This document shows, piece after piece, positions 25,701 through 37,903 of a DNA stretch of 64,000 bases. Each line of letters begins with the position of its first letter. Positions within the stretch are counted from its first letter, which is position 1. The notes beneath the pieces were generated by a model. It saw only the letters and a program-made list of their open reading frames with translations, did not search any database and was not told where the DNA came from. Source of the stretch: Metaphire vulgaris (taxonomy: Eukaryota > Annelida > Clitellata > Crassiclitellata > Megascolecidae); NCBI GenBank assembly GCA_018105865.1, contig CM030834.1, positions 15,921,219 through 15,985,218 on the forward strand. The letters run 5' to 3'. Position numbers and translations under genes: made by a program.

Positions 25701-28700
25701 GTAGCATAATCGAGGGAGCAGATAGTCTGATTTTGGCAGATTCCAATTTTATTAGGGCTGTCTTCTTTATTGCTCTGCATGTGGATATTATAGACTATAT
25801 GCTAGAATGTTAGTCTTCTCTGTAATGTTTTTTTCTTCAGATTTTGAAGCTAGTAAGGCACGGGAAGGTAGTGATTTTAAGTCAAAGGTAAAACCTCGAA
25901 CTATTTGGGATAAACCCGAGATAACCGACCTGACTGCTGACTCTTTCTTGCTGAAGTGGAAACCGTCATCTATTCCCAACTATGCAGTTCAGACGCCTAT
26001 TTGGTACATTGTCGAGCAGCGCACTCCTCCCAGTCTGGAATGGGTAAAGATCGCTTCAGACCTAAAGGAGGCTGAGATGAAAATTACAAAATACAGCCAG
26101 TACAAAGATTACTACTTCCGAGTCAAAGCTGCCAATGAGTATGGAGTTGCAGAACCATCAATGCCTGCAATGCTTCGCAAGAAGGAAGGTTTGTCCCATT
26201 ACATTTCATCCATTGACAGTTGTAATCATGATATGCAAAAATAGTTAATTCATGAAATATGACTACAGTTCTTATAAAGCCTTGTAATGGTTTAAGTTAT
26301 ATTAGTTTATTAGCGAAAAGTTAATGTCCTTGATTCAGTGGACTTGTGAAAGAATTACATTTGTGGTCAGTGATCAGCCAAGGATTACACTTGAATGCTT
26401 AAGTTGTAATAAATAAGTTTATTGGTACGTTTGTTCAGTAGTTTGCTTAGTTGACATGCTACATTTGCTTTTAAAATGCATACACATTTCTCGAAATGCA
26501 GTTTTTTTAAAAAATAAGAGCCAGATAAGCATATGTGTCTTATGACACAGAAACCAACATGCTACATAAATATTATAACATTCATCAAGTACTATTCCTC
26601 TCAATCCTTCAATGAATCTTCCAATACTGTAATAATAGGAGATCTCCAAGACTATCATGTCATTGCGATGCTTAGTACTTGGCTTGTGCCCAAGTACGTA
26701 AGTTCCAAGTATATGTATGAGTACCTGAGTTCCACATCCAAGTGCAAATATGTCAAAACTGTGCTAAGTACTACCGGCTTAATTAGGTGATTTTGTAGCT
26801 TTATAATCTCACCAAATCTCTGTACAATAGCAATACCTATGTGTTTCATTTCTAATTAACCATCTGCATTTCAGCTGAATTGGAAGATTGATATTTTTAT
26901 GACTAGTCAGAATATGGACTTTATGAATAAAATGCAGTTTTAAAGTCTTAGAGCTTGTGTAGTTTTTGTTAGGACATTTATTTTGAGCAGATTCATTATT
27001 GATAATGATTTTATGATTTTTAAGATATTATCGAAAGTCAAGATGACAATCAAGCAAAAAGGAGAAAACAGAAAAAAGAAGAAATCATTCCAACCAGACG
27101 AATTCCAGAACACTTGAGTACAATTCATTGTAGCATTTTTTGTCTATATGGCATCTGTACTGTATAATGCCTATTTTAATTTTTATATAAATATTTATAA
27201 AAATATTTTGTGACTAAAGCAAATATTTAGTTAATTAAGTAATTAAAACTTACACGTTTATACTTAATAGGTATGTGTGTTTCAGTTTTTCTTTATAGCT
27301 CTATTTGGGATTCTCAGAGAAGAGTAACTCAAATAAGAAATATGAATTCCTAATCACCAGCGCCTAAGAATAAGCAGCTACTGTTGTGCTGCTTTCCAAG
27401 GCGCTATAGAAATCCACGATATTCTATTTACTTACTTACTTATATATATTTGGCATATTTAATTTTGCCACTGGTAGTTTAATTGATGATTGACAATTTA
27501 GCATTTAAATAGGGATCACCCACTTTAAAGGACTGTGTAGATCACTCAAGAACTTCCCTCCCATGCCAGATCTGATAATTATCAGCCTGATATCTGAAAA
27601 TTCCTCAAATTTAAGGACATTCTGGACCTCAAAACCCTGAAACTCTTCTTTTCACACTCATAATATCTACAGTACACTGCTTCTCTTGAATATCACAAAT
27701 GTTTGACCCGTTTATCACTTTGGAATAGTTATCTATTGTACTAATCTTTAGTAACCTATATCTGCATGCAAACATTTTACATTATGTTATGAGAAGCACT
27801 TTATCTCAATGTTTGCAATAACAAAGCTATATTGTTTGTAAAATTGTGAAATTTAAATTCTTATAATTTTTTTTAGTTGCCATATTGAGCCGGAACTCAA
27901 TTGAGCAACTATGTACAATGTACATTGTACATATGAATTCCGGATTTTCTTATTAGTAAATAGCCACTTATGCTTGTAATAGTCCGATCTACTATTCTGC
28001 CAGCGACCACTTCCACCCAGGGGATTTTTATTATAAAGCATAAGCTTCCAGCCAAAGAACTGAATTTGTTGTATTTCTTTGTCATCATGCAGTTTAGTTG
28101 AGGATTTGATGTTTTGGACAGAAATTATACCAGAATTTCTGGGTGAAGTTGACGAAAATCAGTATGGTGTTGAAGGTCAAACCTCAAAAATAATCCTGAG
28201 GTTAAGAGGATACCCTGAGCCAAAATTCAAGTGGTATTACCATAATGTGGAGTAAGTGTTACAATGTAAATCTTTGATGTTTCTTTTTTGTTAGTCTCAG
28301 GATTATTATATTGTGGTGTTAGTGACTTTTTACCTGCTGTGCTCTTGAATATATCATGACCCCTTATTTTGCTGAAAAATTGAGTTGACAACCCTTGATT
28401 CAATGCTTCCTGGTAGAAATAAAGCTGGCTTGTTATCAGCTTTTTCACCCTTTTTGGGTGCAACAACAATAATTGTTAATGATTGAGATAAAGGTTGTCA
28501 GCTTAATAAGCATTACCCTTGTAAGTGATGTACCATATTGTGTTCCACACCTCTCATTCCACTGAATGAATTCCATTTTTAATACGCTTGGTTTGCAAAG
28601 ATTATTATTATCGAATGCTAAATGTGCTAAATGATGTCAGCCATTTGATTGCGACGTTATCAGCTGCATGTAGGGTTTGTAGACCACCGTCCTCTAGCCT

Positions 28701-29003
28701 AGTTATAAGGCAAGAGTCAACTAGGAGTGACATTGTTTGAACGTCACTGCAGGGACACAGGTTTGAGTCAGTTAGTCCCCATTTCTGATGACAGTATTCG
28801 CAGTGTCCCTGTCCAGTTCGAAAACGGTTTAACAGACACCAGAGGTGACGAGGCAGCATGTCGAAGCCTGGCTGTCGGATAGCGGGATCTTCAACCAGTT
28901 TGCAAATGAAAGTACTGTTATGACTAATGCTAATACCACTAATTGTTTGATGGATTCTTGTGGGTTTGTGTTGGTTGCCAAGCTGTTACTATTATCTGTG
29001 ATA

Positions 29004-29054
<51 letters not shown>

Positions 29055-32000
29055 TGAATTACTCAGTGCATGCCTGAGACCTGAGATAGTTAATGCTGAC
29101 ATGTAATAATTTAATAATTTATCCTGAATTTCACTTAACACTAGGACCTAATTCCAATGCTGTTAATAACCAAGAATGACTGGTAAAATTCGTTGTGATC
29201 ATCGTGCCTTGAAGACTTCCCTTCATGTTTACAGAATTGACTTGGGTGATAAGTTTACCAGCTCTTTGTCTGACTCTGGTGAACTGGTTCTTCAAATTCT
29301 CAACTTCTCCTGGTCAGATGTCGGCGAATACAAAGCCCACATTGAAAACCAATTTGGTGTCGCCACGCACATAATCAAGATGGATATGTCAGGTGATTCC
29401 GTTATGCCTGACTTTTCGTTTATTGCTTTCATCTCAGTTTAGTCTTAATTTATGATGCCTGTTGCATTTTTAGATAGGTGCATGGTAATTTATTTATAAT
29501 AAACTATGAGGGAAGCAAACCAAGGAATAGCTGTCTTCTTTTCTTCTTTGCAATTTGGTTTAGATCCCCCAACATTCCTTGAACCATTGAAGGATCAAGT
29601 TTTCCATCTCCACCACAACGGTAAACTTGAATGTCGTGTACTTGGAATACCGTACCCAACGGTTTTGTTTAAGAAGGATTGGAGGCCAGTTGCTGGGTCG
29701 CATCGTATCAAGATCGCTCGTGAGGAATTTGATCACTGGACTCTCTCGATCCAGAACTCGATTCGCATGGATGAAGGAGTTTACGAGTGCATTGCAGAAA
29801 ATATTGCTGGAAAAGTGTATTGCACGGCTAGTGTTAAAATCACAGGTGTGAATTGATATATGACAGTTCAGATTCAGTGACAGAGTTATCTTACTTCAGA
29901 GTGTAAATCTAAATTGGTTTCACAATTATTATATATTGCAGTAGACAAATTGCTTTTAACTAAACTGCCTTTGTCTTGGTTTGTATTCTTCACATAGCAG
30001 TATTATTTGCCTCATATTTCACTGCAATTCACCACTTCACTGTCATAAATTTAAGAAGTAACTAATTATTTTCACCCATAAGTTTAGTTTTCATAAACGA
30101 AAGGCATTTCTTTATGTAGAAAAAGCTGGTATACGAAGAGACATAAAGTTCAACTCTGCACCTATTGAAGAATATTTTCATGTGATTGATGAAATTGGAA
30201 GGTAGGCAAACTTCGTTTTGTTGTTATTATTATTATTTTTTTTCATCACACTCCATGTTGAAGCCAACAGTGGGGAAGTGCTCGTCCAGGGCCCTCTCAT
30301 TATTTTGGCCATGCGCATCGCAATTTGAGTGATAAGTCCAATCTATCCAAGAATATTTTCAAGCCATCTTCTCATTGGTCTTCCTCTTTTTCGCACACCA
30401 TCTGATTTTCCCATCATCACTGTCTTTTTTAAGTCTTTCCTCTTTCATTCTGCAAATGTGTTCAAATATTGATATTTTCCTGTCTTTGATATTGTCTGTA
30501 ACAGTCTGTTTGCCTCAAGCTTTTGCAAATGGTGTCATTTTTAATCCTATCTTTGTAACCTATTTTCATTATTTTCCCATAGCATTTCATTTCAAATGCA
30601 TTTAGTTTTAATCTGTCTTATTTCTGCATGTCTCTTCTTTACTATTATTATTATACATATAATTTGTGTAGTGCTATAGACTAAAAAGTATCACAGGAGC
30701 TCTGTACATAACAATACTCTGGAAATAGAATGCTGGAATTATATTATTTGTCTCTTGTGGTTTTTTAAGTGGTAGTAGCAGACATTCATTCTGGCAGCGT
30801 CATTTTCATTTCACTTCTTTAACTATTGTCACTGAGCTGAGTTCAAAGCCTCTGCTAAGCACTCTAGTCTTGATGTCTGCAAGTGCCCAATTTAGTATGC
30901 ATTGTTTAATTATGCACATCTAAGGCTTGAGATAGTCTGTGACAATAGTGTGGGCAGCCTGCCCTAATAATAATAATGTGATTTTAAGTGGTTTAGGAGG
31001 CTAAGTAAGCCTGTGTGAAAACCACTGCCCTGGAATGATGCCCAATGAGAACCGGTAATGCTGGTGCTCAAAGAAATTTAAGCAATAATCCATTGTCCAA
31101 TGCAATAAATAGCATGACATTGAAAGTAGAAAGAGCAAATCAATAATTAATTTGCATGTAGTTAAAGTCTATGTTTTATATACAAATAGTTTTGTGCTTA
31201 CTTGAAATTCACAAGTTATGTTGTTGGGTTGTTCATGGTTGATGAAGAGCCTGAAATCTACCATATTGTTCAGATTCAACTTTTTCTTTTGGTAATTGTA
31301 GAGGATCTGCTGGCATTGTAAGAAGAGTTATTGACAAAAATTCAGGGAATCAGTATGCAGCAAAATTTCTACGCTACAATGATGTTTTGCTGAAAGATGA
31401 GCTGTCTCAGGAACTGGAAATGATGTCATCGCTTGATCATGATAATATTGTCCAAGTCATCGATGGCTATGAAGACAAAAAAAGACTCTCGATTGTCATG
31501 GAAATGTGAGCTTCGTGGTCACGATTTGTCTTGCAGAAATTAAATGTTCTATGTACAGTATGTTAGATTATAAGTTATGGCATGTAATTTTTAGGTTCTG
31601 CTGTTCTGACAATTCTGGTGATGACTGTTTTTCTCATGTTTTCAGCATTCCTCTTACCAGTGATTTTTGTTTTCTGTATTAGTAGTTTAATTGATGTTTA
31701 ATAATTAATTTACGTGTTTGTTGATAATAACAGTGTGACCGGAGGTGAACTACTGCGGAAGTTGGTATCGGAAGATACATTCCGTGAGAGTGAAGCAGCA
31801 TTTTACATACGTCAGTTGCTGCTTGCTGTTGAATACATGCACTCTAAAAATGTTATTCATCTAGATCTTAAGGTATGTTTATAAATAATTGTCCATGACA
31901 TATTTAAATTATAGCAAAGAGGCATAATTCACTATTCAATGCTAATTCTGTTGCTTTGTAAGAAAGTTCGACAATTGGAGTTTGGACATTACATTCTCGT

Positions 32001-35000
32001 CCCTTTTGAGAACCATATTTCTTTCTTTATACATTTAAAAGTTGTTTTTTAGTATCTGATTTTCCAAGATGGTTTGAGGTTTATCCATTCCTCCAAGTAC
32101 TTAAGGGCTACTCCTGCTGGTGAAAACTAATTTATGCTATGATATTTATCATTTAGCCCCACTGGTAATCAGGTAGCCTTATCCTGGCGTTGTCCTTCCC
32201 CACCTGCAATTTTGACAGAAATGACACAGATTTAAATATCTATCATTTTATGCTATTTGCAGCCTGAAAACATTCTTCTTTCAAGTCCTTCATCGGATGA
32301 AATTAAGCTTATTGACTTTGGTTTTGCTCGTCATTATAATCCAACTAGAAGAATGATGGTTAAATATGGCACACCTGAATTCTGTGCCCCAGAAGTGGCA
32401 AGAGAGGAATCAGTGACCCCTGCTGCTGACCTCTGGAGTGTCGGCATTATCGCTTATATTCTGTTAGTATAGAAATATGGCTGTTGTTTCTTATGATTTG
32501 AAATTTAGTGCAGCTCTGTTTCAAGCTGTTCTTACATTTATTTTCTCTTGTTATATTTTACAGTTTTTTATTTTCAAATAATCTTCTTAGTGTATATCAA
32601 AACTCTTATAATTTTAGCTTGAGTGGCATTTCACCTTTCCACAAAGGCTCGCCGCGAGACACGTTACTTCAAGTTCAAGACGGAAAGTGGGAATTCGATG
32701 CCGAAGCATTTGCAGACATTTCGGCAGAAGCAAAAGACTTTATCGACAGACTTCTTGAAATTGATCCCAAGTAAGATATATTTAATTTAGCTGATTTCAT
32801 CTTCTCTACAACCTTGCATTTACTGAAAATGAAATTGGCTTAATGTGAGTTTGTGATTTCGCTTTAGGAAGCGTATGTCAGCAACAGAAGCAATTGAACA
32901 TCCATTTGTGGATCTGGCAAATCATCGAGGCGTGGGAAACCGAATCAGCCTTGAACGGCATCGACAGTACATGTTCAGGAGAAAATGGGAGGTCGGTACA
33001 AGGTTTTCATTTGTATTCTCAGTATTTTCACATCTTCTCATATTGCCTGACACTACTTCACAATAGCGCCTGAAATCTTTAATCAGCTGTTTAAAATTTT
33101 AAATGTCAATTGTATTGAACTCTGCAATTCATATTTATGGTACTAATATAGTAAGCTCTGTGTAAAGTACTTCTTAGTTGCATAATTTTATAAGCAAAGA
33201 TAGCCATAGGTTGTGAAAAGTAAGTAAGTATCATTCAGAAGTGGAAATGTAAAAAATGTTTAGAATTTAGGTACTGGAGTTGCTGATGATAAAGTGCTAA
33301 GATGAAACTTGATGTTTGCAGTGTATAGAGAATTTATTGAAAAGAAAATTAGAAGATAGCATGATAGAAATTGAAAATGGTGAAAGATTTGAAGAATGAT
33401 TCAGACAAGATGGCTACAAGATGGCTACCTACATTAAAATGCTTGTTATATATGACACTTCACAAACAATTATGCAAACAATTAATACAATTTTGAAAAT
33501 GTATTAACTTCTTATAAATAATACAGATTAATGCCTATATTTGTAAATAGCGTGGGCAGTCAACTGTGAAGACCGTCGTTCAGCCGAAGCTTCTGACATC
33601 TTACTTGCTAGAAACAGCAGTTGCTCCTGAAATAGGAGCACCACAAAGCATACCAATCTTACGCCTACCTGGTGTTGATGATGCAGAACACCTGAGTGAT
33701 GAAGAATCCATTCAGGATGAAGATGGAGCTCCTGGAATGTTACAAGTATATTAACTGCTTTGATTTGATATTTTATTAATATACTCTTGTATGTATTTTG
33801 GTATCCTGTATTGAAATATTCTGCTTGTGATATTTATTTAGGCTTTTTTTAGCAAAAGCCACTGCTGATATTTGCTCCAATTTATGAATATGCATAGAAT
33901 ATGGACAGAGACGTTTCTTTACTTTTCATATTTGTATTTTAAAATTACTTTGCTGCTCATTGTTCTTGCTCTTTCCCTCTGACTGATCTCTGGAATGACC
34001 TGGTCTTTTGTGGATGGATTTGAAGTACCATCGATTGATACCCTTGGTATTAGAACTGGTGTTATAGAAGTGCATATTTATTATTATTTCATTGTAGAAA
34101 TAAGAGATATTTAATAAGTTCTAGATCTTTGGTCTAAATATGTCTTTATCCCTTCCTCTGTCTGTCAGATAATCCAAAAAATTTAGAACTTTCCTGTTTT
34201 CTTTGATTTTTTTAACTTTTTTCTGTGGATGTTTTTTAGGCTATTGGGCCACCAACTTTCCTCTCTGGAATAGCTTCTTCAGTTGGATCAGAATCAGCAT
34301 CCGAGTGGGGAAGAGAATATGAGGATGAAAATACCTGGTATGAGTATTCAACTAGCTATCAAGTTGGTCCAGAAACACATCTGTTTCCATCCAAGGACAC
34401 TGGTTTGTCGGTGAGGTTAGCCAAGTATCGACGATCGAGCACTTTGCCAATGTCTCTGAGGTCTTCGATGAGAGAGAGGAGGGATCCAAGAGACTTAGAA
34501 AAAGAAATGGAAATGGAAGATAAACTGCCGATATCTTGTCTTGCTTCACATAGAAACATTTGGCAAATGAAGGCGATTTATTCCAAGGAATCAGGTTCCT
34601 TTGAAAATTATTTGAAATAAGTGCATTAAGCATTAAACATATTCTCACTCCTTTTGCAAATGAAAGTAATAGATTTGTGTAATACTGCTATTATAATTTA
34701 GTGCTTTGCAGCCTCTAGTCCACCTTGGCATTTTAACTGAAGAGCATTGTATCATAATAGCTATCTTGACCCATTTGATGCACAGATGTGCACTGTTGCT
34801 TGCTGAATTTTGAGTAATTAGATTGCTTTATATTTTAAATGTTTTCCAGCTATGACAAACACCAGAATGTTCCAATTAGGAGTTTAATGTAATTGATTAA
34901 ATGATTCTACCTGTTCTAGTTGTTGTCATTACTGTAATATTATGGCAGTAAGGAGAAACAGAATTCTTTTAAGGCACATGTGTTGTAGACAAGATAGCTT

Positions 35001-37831
35001 ATGATCAGCATAGTGTCTTCATTTGTACTTTCTGATATGCTTAGTGTTCCTTTTGCACATTTTTGTTTTATAATTTATTATATATGTACAGGATTTCCTC
35101 CAATATTTAAAGAAAAAATTCACGACAAAGCATACAGTGTGGGAGACAGTTGTACGCTGAAGGTACACGCCATTGGCAACCCTATGCCTATTGTATCTTG
35201 GTACCGTAATGAGGAGTTGCTTAACGAAGGTGGAAGGGTACGGATTGTGCGTGGTGGCGATGATGGTCGACATTCTCTCACAGTTCTGCAGACAAAACCA
35301 AACGATTTTGGAGTATATAAATGCGTTGCCAGGAACAAATATGGAACTGTAACATGCCGTGCCAGAATGCTTTGTGGAGGTAAATCGTCCAAAGCACTCA
35401 TAAGATTTGTAGTTTAGATATGTGTTGTTGTATTATTGCTTTTTTGAGAGTTTTATATGCATTTGGACTAAATCACCTTTGGTTGATGTCTTCTGATTCT
35501 GTTCTTTATTCATATTTTCCAGTTTACAGATACTTTTAGTTAGATGATAAGCTAAATAAAATTATAGGTGATTTTTGAATGATATTTGAGTGATGGTCAA
35601 GAATTGAAAATCATTGTTAAAGGCATTTTGTTATGGTATTAACCTGAAGTGCACTACATTTGAATTATTAAGGTAGAATATTACTTAGTTTTCAATTATT
35701 AATATAAACAGATTAATTATCAATCAATCAAGGATTTATTTCAAACAAAGCCATTACATATTGTTTCAAGTTTCTAAGTTACAGAGAGAAGTGTGTAACT
35801 TTTAATATTTCAAACTTCATTGAAAATTGTAATATTGGAAATAACATGCTACTAAGGAAACTTAAGTTCCCGCATGACAGTAGCATGCAAGTAATAAAAA
35901 GCCTCAAATCATTGAAGCAGCAATATAATATAAAAATAAAGATATTAACATAGCATAACTCAATGTGTTTATGGATGCAAACAGAGTGTCAAATGATCAA
36001 TTATAAAGGAGTAGAGTAAAGGTTTATTTATCCAGTATAATAAATTGCCCGTACTCTGTAACTCATTATATACTAAGCAGTGTAAGCACGCTATGTGCAA
36101 TGCATGCTTATTATTAAAGCTAAAAAAGCTTTAATTAATTAAATGCGCTATGTGCATAACATTTTTAGACCATCCAAGTAGGCCTGGACGACCTCATGTT
36201 ACAAAGATGTCGGATCGTGAGGCCTTCATCATTTGGGAGGAGCCAGAAACAGATGGAAACAGTTACATCCAAGCCTATAAAGTTGATTGGTACAAACCAG
36301 GCAAGTGCAGACTTGATAAGAAGTCATCTGTCTTGAATACATGTTTCAGACCAGCTATTGTTTGATTAATCTTTGACATTCAGCATTATATTGGACTGGA
36401 GTTACAATGTACCAATGTGCATTTCCATAGCAACTATCGCTTTTTCGCTTAGGTTTCATTATGGTTTATTCCCGTTTGTATTTAATTGTTATGTTGGCTG
36501 TTTTGGTTGAATGAAAGAGATTTAGTTAAATTCGAAGCACCGAGTAGAATTAACAAAACTACAACTTTGTGCTTCTGCAAGCCGTTTTTCATCTATTCAA
36601 AATAAGTTGAACAGTCCAGTCCTTTAAAGACAACTACTAAAGTAAAGACTATTCCGTTACAATTGTACTTTTTCAAAATTGCATTCACAGGATAGCAACT
36701 TCTTCTTAAACTAAATTACAATATTGTTTCAATAATTTCAGTCACAGGATCAACAAAGTGTGTGGTTGTCTATGTGCCCAGAGGTCGTCCATAAATTACG
36801 TAACACAGTTAGGGGGAGTCCGGCCATTTGTTACGAAGTGTGACATGGTTGTCTATGTACCTAAACTATTTTATGGGAATTTTCAAGACTTTGATCAAAT
36901 GCTGTAGTTGTTGTATATTTCTGATCAGCAGATGGTTTCGTGCCTTTTAAATGGAATGATGTTGGATGCTGTAGGAGATGACCGCTGGACTACAGCTACC
37001 TATTGTATCGACGAGTGTGCCCTTGTTAAAGGACTTAAACCTGACACGACTTACCGCTTCAGGACCTGTGCTCTAAATAAATTTGGCCAGAGCCCATACA
37101 GCTGGGCATCTGTTGAAGTTCGGACAAAGCGGAAAGGTATTGAATTTTGTGGTCCAGTTTTCTGTCACGTGATGGGAATTATTATTTGTTTGAATTTTGC
37201 TTACCATTATCTGCTTCTTAGATCAAAATATTGTACTAGGTGAATGTTGTCTTTGTTTTTGTATATGATTCATGGTTAAACTAGTGGAAATTATTTTTGA
37301 ACTGAAAATTTAGGTTGTTTCTCATTCTCTTATGGCTCTCTTATTTATTCTTTCAATATCTTGTGCTAATGATTTTAATGCTAGTACTGTGAGCCTGACT
37401 TGAATATAACAGGAGCAAAATTGCTTGATATCGATGACGAAACCAAACGCATCCTGCTTCGTTCTCGTCAAGCAGCCTCACGACCTTCTCCCGAGCAAAC
37501 ACCAACCTCGAGCCCACTTGGATCAAGTGAGAAACTTGCAGAGGGAGAAATAGAAGAAGCAAAACTCAAAGACTTAAACATTCTTGATCGAGAGATTCAC
37601 TTGCAAGAGACTGATCCTGCCAAATACCTATCATTTGGATCTGAAATTTGGAGGTGAGCTAGCAGTTCTTCTTAATCAACTTTTTCTCCAGTACTTTTCC
37701 ATCACTCTCAAAGACTTGCTGTTTTGTTCTGTATCTATAATTGTGTGCAGCTAGTTTGTCAGATTTTTTATTGTGGAAGGTACACTGTGTATGTGTGTGT
37801 ATGTATGTATATATATATATATATATATGTG

Positions 37832-37903
<72 letters not shown>

